Assembly: GCA_019634735.1 (NCBI GenBank)
Contig: JAHCAT010000008.1
Coordinates: forward strand, 124,001-188,000
Direction: 5' to 3'
DNA length: 64,000 nucleotides
Origin: Lysobacterales bacterium
Lineage (GTDB): Bacteria; Pseudomonadota; Gammaproteobacteria; Xanthomonadales; UBA2363
The position numbers and the translations under genes were made by a program. This document shows positions 38,277 through 48,864 of this stretch, in pieces (the stretch's first letter is position 1; every line of letters starts with the position of its first letter). The notes beneath the pieces were generated by a model. That model was not told the DNA's origin. It saw nothing but the letters and a program-made list of their open reading frames with translations, and searched no databases.

Positions 38277-39656
38277 ATGGCCATGCGGCAGGCACTGCTC
38301 CCGTCACACGCTGCGAGCCCGCATCCGCCGGCCGGCACGGCCCTGAGCACCCCGGCAGCCATGCGCGAGCACGCCCGGCGGCGCCGGCAGCTGATGCGCC
38401 TGATCGGGCCGGAGGCCATCGTCGTGGTACCGGCGGCACCGGAACGTGTGCGCAGCCACGACACCTTCCACCCCTACCGGCAGGACAGCGACCTGCTGTA
38501 CCTGACCGGTTTCCCGGAACCGGAAGCGGTGCTGGTGCTGGTGCCCGGGCGTGACGCCGGCGAGTGCATCCTGTTCTGCCGGGAGCGCGATCCGGACCGC
38601 GAGCGCTGGGACGGTCCGCGCGCCGGCCTGGAGGGCGCGGTCGAGCGCTTCGGCATGGACGATGCCTATCCGATCGGCGACATCGACGACATCCTGCCCG
38701 GCCTCATCGAGGGCCGGGCCCGGATCCACTACCACCTGGGGCGCGACCCCGAGTTCGACCAGCGCCTGCTGGGCTGGGTCAACCGGGTGCGCGCGCAGTC
38801 CCGGCGCGGCGCCGTGCCGCCCAACGAGATGGCCACCCTGGGCACCTTGCTGCACGAGCTTCGCCTGCTGAAGTCGCCGGCCGAGCTGAAGCTGATGCGC
38901 GAGGCCGCGCGCATCACCGTGGCCGCCCACCTGCGCTGCTGGTCGGCGGTCAGGCCCGGCCGGCGCGAGTACCAGGTCGAGGCCGAGCTGCAGGCCGCCT
39001 TCCGCGGCAACGACGCGGTCGCCGCCTACCTGCCGATCGTCGGCGCCGGCGCCAATGCCTGCGTCCTGCACCATCCAGCCGGCGACGCCGAGCTGCGCCG
39101 CGGCGACCTGGTCCTGGTCGACGCCGGCGCCGAGTACCGCGGCTACGCCGCCGACGTGACCCGCATGGTGCCGGTCGACGGCCGGTTCAGCCGCGCCCAG
39201 CGCTGCCTCTACGACCTGGTGCTGGCGGCGCAGCGCGCGGCGATCGAGGAGGCGCGTCCCGGGCGGCCGTTCGACGCCATGCACCAGGCCGCGGTGCGGG
39301 TGCTGACCGAGGGCCTGGTCGGACTCGGGCTGATCGAGGGCCCGCTGGACGCCGCGCTGCGCGAGCGGCGCCACCTGCCGTACTACCCGCACAAGACCGG
39401 CCACTGGCTGGGCCTGGACGTCCACGACGTCGGCGACTACCGCATCGACGGCCACTGGCGCGAGCTGGAGCCGGGCATGGTGTGCACGGTCGAGCCCGGC
39501 CTGTACATCGCCGCCGACGCCCCGGTCGACGCGAAGTGGCGCGGTATCGGCATCCGCATCGAGGACGACGTGCATGTCACCGCCGATGGCCCCGAGGTGC
39601 TGAGTGCCGCCCTGCCGGTGGAAGCCGCCGAGATCGAGGCGCGCCTGGCCGGCTGA
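38277..39656 (+). CDS. pepP: Xaa-Pro aminopeptidase P
   Basis: 459 residues from ATG 38277; a start at ATG 38283 or at MREHARRRRQ further in is possible. The N-terminal domain (HDTFHPYRQDSDLLYLTGFPEPEA) is typical of the family. The pita-bread domain carries the dinuclear metal ligands: Asp in VLVDAGAEYRGYAADVTR, His in GHWLGLDVHDVG, Glu in TVEPGLYI and Glu in GIRIEDDV. It releases N-terminal residues linked to proline, in the cytoplasm. In E. coli pepP is followed by ubiH; here an opposite-strand gene follows. Confidence 0.95.
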   Translation: MAMRQALLPSHAASPHPPAGTALSTPAAMREHARRRRQLMRLIGPEAIVVVPAAPERVRSHDTFHPYRQDSDLLYLTGFPEPEAVLVLVPGRDAGECILFCRERDPDRERWDGPRAGLEGAVERFGMDDAYPIGDIDDILPGLIEGRARIHYHLGRDPEFDQRLLGWVNRVRAQSRRGAVPPNEMATLGTLLHELRLLKSPAELKLMREAARITVAAHLRCWSAVRPGRREYQVEAELQAAFRGNDAVAAYLPIVGAGANACVLHHPAGDAELRRGDLVLVDAGAEYRGYAADVTRMVPVDGRFSRAQRCLYDLVLAAQRAAIEEARPGRPFDAMHQAAVRVLTEGLVGLGLIEGPLDAALRERRHLPYYPHKTGHWLGLDVHDVGDYRIDGHWRELEPGMVCTVEPGLYIAADAPVDAKWRGIGIRIEDDVHVTADGPEVLSAALPVEAAEIEARLAG

Positions 39657-39695
39657 GGGCGCGCATGCACCCTCGTCGGGACCGGAAGCGCCGGC

Positions 39696-40331
39696 TCAGC
39701 CGCCGCCGATCGCCGCGAACTTGCCGGCGCGGTCCAGGCGGTAGAAGCGGCGCAGCCGGCGGCGCACCTCGGGCTGCTGCAGGCGGTCGCCGTGCCGGCG
39801 CAGCAGATCCAGGCAATAGCGGGCGGCCAGGCGGTGCGCGGTGCGGTAGCGGCCTCGCTCCTCGGCGTCCAGATCCGGACTGAAGCCGACGCGATCGAAC
39901 AGGGCGCGGACGACCATCCCGCCGCGTCCCGGCCCGGCCAGGTCGGTGGCCAGCAGGAACACGTCGATCTCGGCCTGCAGCTCCAGTTCCAGCGCGCTGA
40001 CCCGGCGGTCGTTGTGGCCATTCCAGCTCAGGCAGACGAAGTGGCTGACGCCCTCGGCCAGCAGGGCCAGCTCGGCCAGGTTCTCGGCGCCCAGGCGTTC
40101 GCGCGGGTCATGCCGGCGCAGGGTCTGCAGGACATCGTCGTGAAGGTACAAGGCCAGCTCGACCGCGTCCTCCGCCTGATGCACCAGCAATTGCTCGCGC
40201 GGCTGGCGCGCGCCATCCGGAAGCAGCGACCTGGCCATGGCCGGGTCGCTGGTCAGCACGGACTCGACGTCGAGGGGCAGCGCAAGCTCGTAACAGTGCG
40301 CGAGGCGGGCCTGGACGTCGGCCGGGGTCAT
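39696..40331 (-). CDS. Uncharacterised conserved protein
   Basis: 211 residues from ATG 40331; longer frames run into pepQ and are not real. It is rich in helices with one striking segment, GVSHFVCLSWNGHNDRRVSALELELQAEIDVFLLA, which looks like an active or binding site. The C-terminus is basic (RRRLRRFYRLDRAGKF). No transmembrane helices or signal peptide are seen. The gene lies 50 bases downstream of pepQ on the same strand and overlaps nothing. I do not recognise the family, though the strongly patterned core suggests a conserved protein rather than a chance frame. Confidence 0.75.
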   Translation of the reverse strand: MTPADVQARLAHCYELALPLDVESVLTSDPAMARSLLPDGARQPREQLLVHQAEDAVELALYLHDDVLQTLRRHDPRERLGAENLAELALLAEGVSHFVCLSWNGHNDRRVSALELELQAEIDVFLLATDLAGPGRGGMVVRALFDRVGFSPDLDAEERGRYRTAHRLAARYCLDLLRRHGDRLQQPEVRRRLRRFYRLDRAGKFAAIGGG

Positions 40332-40381
40332 GGAACGGGCGGCTCCGGCAACGCGGCGGCAAGCGGCACGACCACGATCGC

Positions 40382-41719
40382 TCAGTCCCCTGCCTCCGCG
40401 AAGGCATCGCGGCTGAGGTTTTCCGGCGCGTCCCCGGCGGCGCGGACGTCGTCCTCGATGCGCACGCCGCCGTAGCGCGACAGGTGCCCGACCAGGGTCC
40501 AGTCGACCCGGGCCGCGTGCGGGCCGGCGCGCAGGCCGTCCAGCAGCATCGGGATGAAGTAGATGCCCGGCTCGATGGTGACCACCATGTCCGGCAGCAG
40601 CGGGCGGGTCAGGCGCAGGAAGGGATGTCCCTCGGGACGCTCGATGCGGCCGCCGGCCGGTCCCGCCATGAAGCCGCCCACGTCGTGCACCTGCAGGCCG
40701 ATCAGGTGGCCGATGCCGTGCGGGAAGAACACCGCGCTGACGCCGCTGGCCACCTGCTCGGCGGCGGCCATCCGCACGATGCCGAGGTCCTCGAGGACGG
40801 TCGCGAGTCGCTGGTGCGCATCCAGGTGCAGGTCCCGATAGTCGACGCCGGGACGCACCCGCGCGCACAGGGCCTGCTGCACGGCGTCGACGGCCGCGAC
40901 CAGGGCCGCGAAGGCGGCATCGCCGGCGTGCCAGGTCCGGGTGATGTCGCTGGCGTAGCCTGCGACCTCGGCGCCGGCGTCCAGCAGGAAGCTGCGATGG
41001 GCATCCGGCAGGTCGTGGCGCTGGTGCTGGTAGTGCAGCACGGCCGCGTGCTCGTTCAGCGCGACGATGCTGCCGTAGGGCAGGTCCGGCTCGGCATGGC
41101 CGGTGGCCTCCAGGTAGGCGGCATGGATCTGGCGTTCGGAACGGCCGTCATGGAACGCCTGCCGGGCGGCCAGATGGCCGCGCACGGCGCGCCGGTTGGC
41201 CATGCGCATGGCCTCGAGCTCGTAGCCGCTCTTGCAGGCGCGGTCCCAGTGCAGGCGCTCGACCAGCGCCTGGGGATTGTCCGGGACGTGATCGCCGAGC
41301 GCCCAGTCCGCATCGCCGACGATCGTGCAGCGCCCGGGCGGCGGCAGGTGGCGGGTGGCTTCGGCGGCGTCGCGCACCACGACCACGTCGAAGTGTTCCA
41401 GCCAGTAGCCGTGCGGCGGCGCCGGCGGCAGGTGCCAGTAGTCGTCGGGCTGGCAGTAGACCAGGGTCGGCCGGCGTCCCGGGCTGTGCACCAGCCAGGA
41501 ATCGGGCAGGTCGGCCAGCGGCAACCAGTGCAGGAAATTGGGGTTGGCCCGGAACGGCAGGGGGCGGTCGTCCTGGAAGGCGTACCTCACCCTGCCTGAA
41601 GGCAGGACGAGGTGGTCCTTGCCGGCCGCCGCCAGGGCGGCGTCGGCGCTGGCCATGACGCGAGCCAGATGGGCGGGATAGAGGCTGGCGAGCGGCGTGT
41701 GGCTGGCGACGTGGTCCAT
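40382..41719 (-). CDS. pepQ: Xaa-Pro dipeptidase
   Basis: 445 residues from ATG 41719, the usual PepQ length. The N-terminal domain includes FRANPNFLHWLPLADLPDSWL and PPDYWHLPPAPPHGYW-like residues. The catalytic domain has Asp ligands in LLDAGAEVAGYASDITRTW, the His in FFPHGIGHLIGLQVHDVGG and Glu in TIEPGIYFIP and GVRIEDDV. It splits X-Pro dipeptides and, in homologues, organophosphates. It is in the same direction as the unknown gene that follows and the btuB gene upstream. Confidence 0.95.
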   Translation of the reverse strand: MDHVASHTPLASLYPAHLARVMASADAALAAAGKDHLVLPSGRVRYAFQDDRPLPFRANPNFLHWLPLADLPDSWLVHSPGRRPTLVYCQPDDYWHLPPAPPHGYWLEHFDVVVVRDAAEATRHLPPPGRCTIVGDADWALGDHVPDNPQALVERLHWDRACKSGYELEAMRMANRRAVRGHLAARQAFHDGRSERQIHAAYLEATGHAEPDLPYGSIVALNEHAAVLHYQHQRHDLPDAHRSFLLDAGAEVAGYASDITRTWHAGDAAFAALVAAVDAVQQALCARVRPGVDYRDLHLDAHQRLATVLEDLGIVRMAAAEQVASGVSAVFFPHGIGHLIGLQVHDVGGFMAGPAGGRIERPEGHPFLRLTRPLLPDMVVTIEPGIYFIPMLLDGLRAGPHAARVDWTLVGHLSRYGGVRIEDDVRAAGDAPENLSRDAFAEAGD

Positions 41720-41857
41720 GCCCCGGATTCTGCCGGAAACCCTCGCCCGATCAAGCCTTGCCGGACCAGGCCGGACGCGCGGTTGCGCAATGTCGCCGCG
41801 GACCATGCACCGTGGCGCGGGCGCCTGTTCGCCTGCGCCACGAGTGCCTGCCCGGCC

Positions 41858-43684
41858 TCAGCCGCCGGGCCGCCAGCGCACGGTGGCGAACACGCTGCGC
41901 CCCGGCGTGTTGAAGCCGCGCACCAGTTCGTAGTCGACACCGCCGAGATTGTCGCCGCGCAGTTCCAGCTGCCAGTCCGGATGCATCTGCCAGGCGGCCC
42001 GCAGGTTGAACAGGACATGGCCGGGCAGGTCGATGGCCTCGGGGAAGCCGGCGTCCTTGCGACCGCCAAGGGCCACCAGCTCGCCGCCGATGCGCCAGCG
42101 GTCGCCGAGGGCGCGGTCGGCGGACAGCGCGGCCTTCTGCCGGGCACGGCGCAGCAGGGGCTGTCCGGTCTCGCGATTCTCCGGGTCCTGCACGGTGGCG
42201 GTGGCCTCCACCTGCCAACGCTCGCCGCGCCAGCCGTACTCGGCCTCGACGCCCTCGATGCGGGCACGCGCGATGTTCTCGGCCCGGGACACGCCGCCGC
42301 CGGTGAAGCTGATCAAGTCCCGCAGATCGGTGCGGAACGCGCGCAGGCGCAGCTCACCGGCGACGCCAAGCGCGATATCGGCGCCCAGTTCGAGGCTGCG
42401 CGAGCGTTCCGGCTCGAGCTCGGGGTTGCCGGCGAAGAAACCGCCGAAGCCGGGCGAATACAGTTCGTTGAGGTTGGGCGCCCGGAAGCCCTCGCCGAAG
42501 CTGGCGGACAGGCGCAGGCCATCGGCGACCCGCCAACCCAGGCCACCGGAGAACGTGGTCTCGCCCCCGAAGTCGCTGTTGTCGTCATGACGGCCGACCG
42601 CCTCCGCTTCCAGGGCCCCGGCCCGGCCCCGCCAGCCCAGGTAGGCCGCGCGGTTGCGGCGGTCGCCGGCGTAGGGTTCCCCGAAACCGCTGAATGCCGC
42701 CCCCTCCTCGTCCAGCCAGTTCAGGCCGAACAGCAGGTGCTGACCGGGGCTCAGCTGCCAGGCGTTCTGCCAGTCCAGCGAGCGCCGCCGGGTGCGGAAA
42801 TCCGAGCCGTTGATCGGTGTCACCAGGTCGTTGCGGCCCTCGGCGGCGACCAGCTGGTGGGACCAGCGCTCCGCCAGCGGCCCGGCCAGGGACACCGACA
42901 GGGTCTGCGTTCGCGCTTCCGACTCGGCCGGTCCGAAGGTGGCTTCGTTGGCGCCGGCATCGAACTGCGCATCGGTGTCGGCGCGGAACACCCGCGCCTC
43001 CAGCGCCTGTCGACCGAGATCGACGCCCAGCGCGACGCTGGCCGACCGCTGATGCTGGCCGTCGTCGTCGGGGAAGTAGCCGAAGCCGTTCTCGTTCTGC
43101 GCGGAGAAACCGTCGCTGCGCTCGTCGGCGACCGCAGCGGAGACCCGCACCGCGCCGCTGCTTCCCAGCGCAGCTTCCAGGCGCCGGGTGTTCCAGCTCC
43201 CGTAGGACAGCGCCGCGCTGCCGCCCTGCGGCCGGCGCGTGAACACCTGGATCACGCCGCCGATCGCGTCCGAACCCCAGAACGCCGCCCGCGGCCCGCG
43301 CACGATCTCGATGCGCTCGACCTGGACCAGGGGCAGGTTCGAGAAGTCCAGCGCACCCGTGTTGAACGAGGACACCCGGACGCCATCGACCAGGACCAGG
43401 ACATGGTTGGAGTTGGTGCCGCGCAGGAACAGCGAGGTCGCGCCGCCCGGACCGCCGGTCCGGGCCAGGTCGATGCCGGCCTGCAGGCGCAGCAGGTCGA
43501 GCAGGTCGCGCGCCTGACTGCGCTCGATCGCCTCGCGGTCGACGACGGTGACAGGCACCAGGGCGGCATCGACGGTCTCGCTGCTGCGCGAGGCGGTGAC
43601 GGTGGTCGGCGCCAGGGTCGGCGCCTGAGCAAGCACGACGGCAGGCAGCAGGCTGCCGGCCAAGGCCAGGTAAAGGGTTTTCAT
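41858..43684 (-). CDS. btuB: TonB-dependent vitamin B12 receptor
   Basis: 608 residues from ATG 43684. A signal peptide (LYLALAGSLLPAVVLAQ) precedes a TonB-box-like TTVTASRS. The plug domain follows (RDLLDLLRLQAGIDLARTGG, SLFLRGTNSNHVLVLVDGVR, VERIEIVRGPRAAFWGSDAIGG), then a 22-strand-type barrel ending NTPGRSVFATVRWRP with a terminal aromatic strand. FRAPNLNELYSPGFGGFFAGNPEL and the riboswitch upstream make cobalamin the likely ligand. It is an outer-membrane transporter energised by TonB-ExbBD, encoded elsewhere. Confidence 0.93.
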   Translation of the reverse strand: MKTLYLALAGSLLPAVVLAQAPTLAPTTVTASRSSETVDAALVPVTVVDREAIERSQARDLLDLLRLQAGIDLARTGGPGGATSLFLRGTNSNHVLVLVDGVRVSSFNTGALDFSNLPLVQVERIEIVRGPRAAFWGSDAIGGVIQVFTRRPQGGSAALSYGSWNTRRLEAALGSSGAVRVSAAVADERSDGFSAQNENGFGYFPDDDGQHQRSASVALGVDLGRQALEARVFRADTDAQFDAGANEATFGPAESEARTQTLSVSLAGPLAERWSHQLVAAEGRNDLVTPINGSDFRTRRRSLDWQNAWQLSPGQHLLFGLNWLDEEGAAFSGFGEPYAGDRRNRAAYLGWRGRAGALEAEAVGRHDDNSDFGGETTFSGGLGWRVADGLRLSASFGEGFRAPNLNELYSPGFGGFFAGNPELEPERSRSLELGADIALGVAGELRLRAFRTDLRDLISFTGGGVSRAENIARARIEGVEAEYGWRGERWQVEATATVQDPENRETGQPLLRRARQKAALSADRALGDRWRIGGELVALGGRKDAGFPEAIDLPGHVLFNLRAAWQMHPDWQLELRGDNLGGVDYELVRGFNTPGRSVFATVRWRPGG

Positions 43685-43812
43685 CGGTGGGGCTCCGTAG
43701 TCTTTGTTCGCACACCCGCGAACGCGCGGAGGTCCCGACGGCGAGGACGGCCCGGCCCCGATGCGACGAGGCGGCACGCACTGGCCGCGTCGCCCGCCGC
43801 AACGCTCAGTCC

Positions 43813-43834
43813 GCCCGCCGAAGGAACGGCGGGC
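43813..43834 (-). terminator. Hairpin between the cobalamin riboswitch and btuB
   Basis: On the minus strand GCCCGCCG and CGGCGGGC form a perfect 8-bp stem just after the aptamer, about 130 bases before the btuB start. There is no U-run, so it may act as part of the expression platform rather than as a classical terminator. Confidence 0.5.
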
Positions 43835-43837
43835 ACT

Positions 43838-44022
43838 CGACGAGGCCGGTCTCCGGGCTGGCGATCGTGGCGGTGCGAGGCACCGACAGCGCCGGCCGCC
43901 TTCCCGGGACGAGAGGTCCCAGTGGCTGATGGCCGGCTTCGAATCGCTCACCGTTGCGGGGGCAGCGCCGGACTTGCACCGGCTTCCCGTTTCACCCGCC
44001 AGCGGCGGGCACCTCGAAGCGG
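43838..44022 (-). promoter_or_regulatory. Cobalamin (B12) riboswitch
   Basis: Minus-strand RNA shows the standard order: GGTGCCCGCC near the 5' end, GGGAAGCCGGTGCAAGTCCG, then the B12 box GCTGCCCCCGCAACGGTGA, AGCCACTGGGA, a GGGAAGG block and a 3' CCCGGAGACCGGCC that closes the structure. It sits directly upstream of btuB and should turn the gene down when adenosylcobalamin is plentiful. Confidence 0.93.
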
Positions 44023-44202
44023 CGCCATTCTAGCACCGCGCTGGCGAGCGTCCTGCGTTGGCGGTGCAGTCGGTGTCCCGCGGCCCGTGCGGTGCGGTGC
44101 GGCGACGCAGCGCCCGGGACGATGCGCGCTGCAGGGGCCGCCGCCGCCGGGCAACACGCAACCCGGCTAGACTTGCGCGGGTCGAGGAGGAGACGACGAC
44201 GA

Positions 44203-45495
<1,293 letters not shown>

Positions 45496-45582
45496 AACAG
45501 CAAGCAGGGGGAGCGCGGCCTCGTCGCGCCCCGGTGGCCCCGGATTCCCGCCGACCTGCCGCCGGGCCCTGGGGGCGCGGCC

Positions 45583-46590
45583 ATGAGGGTGCTGGTGACC
45601 GGGGCGGCCGGATTCATCGGCGCGCGGCTGTCCGAGCGGCTGCTCGAGCGCGGCGACGAGGTGCTGGGCTACGACAACGTCAACGACTACTACGACCCGA
45701 CCCTGAAGGAAGCGCGGCTGGCACGGCTGCTGCCGCAGGCGGGCTTTTCGCTGGTGCGCGCGTCCCTCGAGGACCGTGCGGCCCTGCAGGCGGCGTTCGA
45801 CCGCTTCCAGCCGCAACGCGTGGTCAATCTTGCCGCCCAGGCCGGGGTGCGCTACTCGCTGACCAATCCGCACGCCTACGTCGACAGCAATCTGGTGGGC
45901 TTCATCAACATCCTCGAGGCCTGCCGGCACGGCGGCGTCGAGCACCTGGTCTACGCCTCGTCCAGCTCGGTCTACGGCGCAAACCGCAAGCTGCCGTTCT
46001 CGGTGCGCGATCCGGTCGACCATCCGGTCAGTCTGTACGCCGCGACCAAGAAGGCCAACGAGCTGATGGCGCACACCTACAGCCACCTGTACGGCCTGCC
46101 GACCACCGGCCTGCGCTTCTTCACCGTGTACGGGCCCTGGGGCCGGCCGGACATGGCCCTGTTCCTGTTCACCCGGGCGATCCTGGCCGGCGAGCCCATC
46201 GATGTGTTCAACCACGGGCGCCACACCCGGGACTTCACCTACATCGACGACATCGTCGAGGGCGTGCTGCGCACCCTCGATCACGTCCCCGCCGCGGACC
46301 CGACGTTCGATCCGCTGGCGCCCAATCCGGGCAGCTCGGCGGCGCCTTATCGGGTCTACAACATCGGCAATGACCGGCCGGTGCAGCTTTCCACGTACAT
46401 CGGACTGATCGAGGACTGCCTGGGCCGGCGCGCCGAGCAGCGCATGCTGCCGCTGCAGCCCGGCGACGTCCCCGACACCCATGCCGACGTGGCCGAACTG
46501 GCCGCCGATACCGGCTATGCTCCGAGCACGCCGGTGGAGGACGGGGTGCGGCGTTTCGTGGCCTGGTACCGGGACTATTACGGGTGCTGA
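45583..46590 (+). CDS. NAD-dependent nucleotide-sugar epimerase (UDP-glucuronate 4-epimerase-like)
   Basis: 335 residues. The NAD fingerprint [12 protein letters not shown] is followed by [17 protein letters not shown], the hallmark of UDP-glucuronate 4-epimerases. The catalytic YAATKKANE (Y-x3-K) and the SSSSVYG serine run come next, then [19 protein letters not shown]. Together with the preceding dehydrogenase it would furnish uronic-acid sugars for an exopolysaccharide. The usual length is kept and no truncation is visible. The gap to the export lipoprotein gene contains a CRP/Clp-type palindrome. Confidence 0.92.
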   Translation: MRVLVTGAAGFIGARLSERLLERGDEVLGYDNVNDYYDPTLKEARLARLLPQAGFSLVRASLEDRAALQAAFDRFQPQRVVNLAAQAGVRYSLTNPHAYVDSNLVGFINILEACRHGGVEHLVYASSSSVYGANRKLPFSVRDPVDHPVSLYAATKKANELMAHTYSHLYGLPTTGLRFFTVYGPWGRPDMALFLFTRAILAGEPIDVFNHGRHTRDFTYIDDIVEGVLRTLDHVPAADPTFDPLAPNPGSSAAPYRVYNIGNDRPVQLSTYIGLIEDCLGRRAEQRMLPLQPGDVPDTHADVAELAADTGYAPSTPVEDGVRRFVAWYRDYYGC

Positions 46591-46615
46591 GTGCCCCGTC
46601 GGATGGCCAGGAAAG

Positions 46616-46631
46616 TGTGATAGCGTTCACA
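46616..46631. promoter_or_regulatory. CRP/Clp-type binding site before the export genes
   Basis: TGTGA-TAGCGT-TCACA is a perfect match to the CRP-family consensus TGTGA-N6-TCACA. It ends 27 bases before the start of the export lipoprotein gene. In xanthomonads the CRP homologue Clp, which is inhibited by cyclic-di-GMP, controls exopolysaccharide genes. The closeness to the start codon suggests overlap with the promoter or a roadblock role. Confidence 0.7.
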
Positions 46632-46658
46632 TTCTGAGCGGTCCTGAGGAGGGTTCCC

Positions 46659-47282
46659 ATGAGCATGCTGGCAAGGGTTGCGTCGCTGATCGGCCTGGTT
46701 CTGACGCTGGCCGCCTGCGCCGCCGGACCGCGTCCGGGCGAGATGCCGGTCGCCGACCCCTCGATCCAGGCGGTCGAGGTCTACCGGATCGGCGTCGACG
46801 ACATCCTCCGTGTCTCGGTCTGGCAGAACCCCGACCTCAATGTCGAGGTGCCGGTGCGCCCCGACGGCAACATCTCGGTGCCCCTGGCGGGCGACGTGCC
46901 CGCCGGCGGCCGCACGCCGCAGGAAGTGGCCGAGAGCATCCGCGAGCGCCTGTCCTCCTACCTGCGCGACCCCAACGTCACGGTGATCCTCACCGAGCTG
47001 CGCAGCCACGAGTACCTGGCCCGGGTGCGGGTGACCGGCGCCGTGCGCTCGCCGGTGTCGGTGCCCTACCGGCAGGGCATGACCGTCCTGGATGCCGTGC
47101 TCGAGGCCGGCGGACCCAACGAATTCGCGGCGGCCGACCGCACCCTGCTGCATCGCAGGGCCGATGGCGGCAGCCGCGCCTACCCGGTGCACCTGGACCG
47201 CATCCTCAAGCGCGGCGAGCTGGCCACCAACCATGCGGTGCAGCCGGGCGACGTGATCACCGTTCCCGAGCGCACCTTCTGA
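46659..47282 (+). CDS. XrtA-type polysaccharide export lipoprotein (Wza-like)
   Basis: 207 residues from ATG 46659 behind GAGGAGG. A signal peptide ends in the lipobox LTLAAC. The export domain starts YRIGVDDILRVSVWQNPDLN (PES motif), followed by VRPDGNISVPLAGDV and two SLBB-type segments (RVRVTGAVRSPVSVPYRQGMT). It is a short Wza relative of the type found with exosortase A systems. It forms an outer-membrane-linked conduit for polysaccharide. It is the first gene of a compact run with the chain-length protein, 19 bases downstream. Confidence 0.9.
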   Translation: MSMLARVASLIGLVLTLAACAAGPRPGEMPVADPSIQAVEVYRIGVDDILRVSVWQNPDLNVEVPVRPDGNISVPLAGDVPAGGRTPQEVAESIRERLSSYLRDPNVTVILTELRSHEYLARVRVTGAVRSPVSVPYRQGMTVLDAVLEAGGPNEFAAADRTLLHRRADGGSRAYPVHLDRILKRGELATNHAVQPGDVITVPERTF

Positions 47283-47301
47283 CCCGGATCGACGCACGCT
47301 G

Positions 47302-48864
47302 ATGTTCGGCAAGGACCCCACCGTCACCTCCGGCGACGCCGTTCCGGTCAGCGAACTGGCGCCGCTGCTGGTGCGCGAGGCACGTCGCCACAACCTGTTG
47401 CTGGCGCTCGTGTTCGCCGTGATCGCGTTGTTCGCCCTGCTGTTCGGGCTGTTCGTGCTGGAGCGCAGCTACGAGTCGTCGGCGACCATCCTCGCCCAGC
47501 AGAGCGACATCATCCAGCCGCTGCTGGAAGGCCGCGCGGTGCCGACCGGCGTCACCGACCATGCCGGCATCGCCCGCCAGGTGATCTTCGGCCGCCGGGT
47601 GATGTCCGAGATCCTGGAGATCGGCGGCTGGCTGGCGGCGGCGCCGTCGCCGATCGAACAGGACCGTCTGATGGAGTCGATCCGGGGCCGGACCCAGGTC
47701 TCCGCGCCGCGACCCAACCTGATCCTGATCAGCTATCGCGACAACGATCCGACCCGCGCGTTCCGGGTCACCGATGCCTTCGCGCGCCTGTTCATCGAGG
47801 AAAGCCGCGAGGCCAAGCTGCGCGAAAGCCGGGACGCCTACGAGTTCATCGACAGCCAGGTGCGCGACTACCACGGCAAGCTGACCGAGGCCGAGCAGTC
47901 CCTGTTGCAATACCGCTCGCGCAACGTCGACGCCCATCCGGGCAGCGAGGCGGACGTCAACGCCCGCATCAACGCGCTGCGCACCCAGGTCGAGCAGGCG
48001 CGCATGGCGCTGCTCGAGCAGCAGTCGCGCGCGCAGTCGCTGGAGGCCCAGCTCGCCGGCGAATCCGAGGTCACTGCGGTGGCCACCCGGGAGTCGCTGT
48101 ACCGGGGCCAGCTGCTGGAGCTGCAGGCGCAGCTCGACCGTCTGCTGCTGACCTACACCGATCAATACCCCGACGTGGTCCGTACCCGCCACCAGATTTC
48201 CGACATCCAGCGCCAGCTCGAGCAGGAGCAGGGCCGTCGCGAGCGCGGCGAGCGCGGCGACTCGCTGTTCGACAACGCCCAGTTCAATCCGCTCTACCAG
48301 GAGCTGCGCACGCGACTGGCCGAGGTCCGCCGCGAGCTGGCCGCTTCGCAGTCCCGGCTGTCGATCGCCGAGTCCCTGCTGTCCGCCGAGCTCGACCGCG
48401 CCCGCCGGATCGCCGCATCCGAGGGCGTTCTGGCCGAGCTCACCCGCGACTACGAGGTCAACCGCGACATCTACCAGGACCTGCTGCGCCGGCGCGAGAA
48501 CGCCCGCGTATCCATGGTCCTGGACCAGGAACAGCGCGGCCTGACCTTCCGCATCCAGGACCCCGCGGTGATCCCGCTCCGCCCAACCGGCCTGCGCCTG
48601 ATGCACGTCGCGGGGGCCGGGCTGGCGGCGGCCTTCGCGGTGCCGCTGGGACTGCTGTTCGTCGCGGCACGCTTCGACCCGCGGGTGCGCACCGCCGGCC
48701 AGCTCGAGCGCCTGGGCGTACCGGTCCTGGCCACGGTGCCGCCCTACCTGACCCGGCGCGACCGGGTCCGGGCGCACATGCGCTGGGCGTTGGTGGCATT
48801 CATGGTGGTGCTGGTGTTCGGCGCCTACCTGCTGACCTACTGGCTGCGACAGGGGCAGGGCTGA
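47302..48864 (+). CDS. XrtA-system chain-length determinant (Wzz/PCP family)
   Basis: 520 residues from ATG 47302. The first transmembrane helix is at about 30-52 (LLLALVFAVIALFALLFGLF). A long periplasmic coiled coil follows (about 170-400, for example REAKLRESRDAYEFIDSQV). The C-terminal region has a proline-rich segment (IQDPAVIPLRPTGLR) and two further helices. The size and the two C-terminal helices fit the exosortase-A-linked subgroup rather than classical Wzz. It sets polymer length and couples to a P-loop partner. The stop overlaps the start of the next gene (TGATG), which is that partner. Confidence 0.9.
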   Translation: MFGKDPTVTSGDAVPVSELAPLLVREARRHNLLLALVFAVIALFALLFGLFVLERSYESSATILAQQSDIIQPLLEGRAVPTGVTDHAGIARQVIFGRRVMSEILEIGGWLAAAPSPIEQDRLMESIRGRTQVSAPRPNLILISYRDNDPTRAFRVTDAFARLFIEESREAKLRESRDAYEFIDSQVRDYHGKLTEAEQSLLQYRSRNVDAHPGSEADVNARINALRTQVEQARMALLEQQSRAQSLEAQLAGESEVTAVATRESLYRGQLLELQAQLDRLLLTYTDQYPDVVRTRHQISDIQRQLEQEQGRRERGERGDSLFDNAQFNPLYQELRTRLAEVRRELAASQSRLSIAESLLSAELDRARRIAASEGVLAELTRDYEVNRDIYQDLLRRRENARVSMVLDQEQRGLTFRIQDPAVIPLRPTGLRLMHVAGAGLAAAFAVPLGLLFVAARFDPRVRTAGQLERLGVPVLATVPPYLTRRDRVRAHMRWALVAFMVVLVFGAYLLTYWLRQGQG

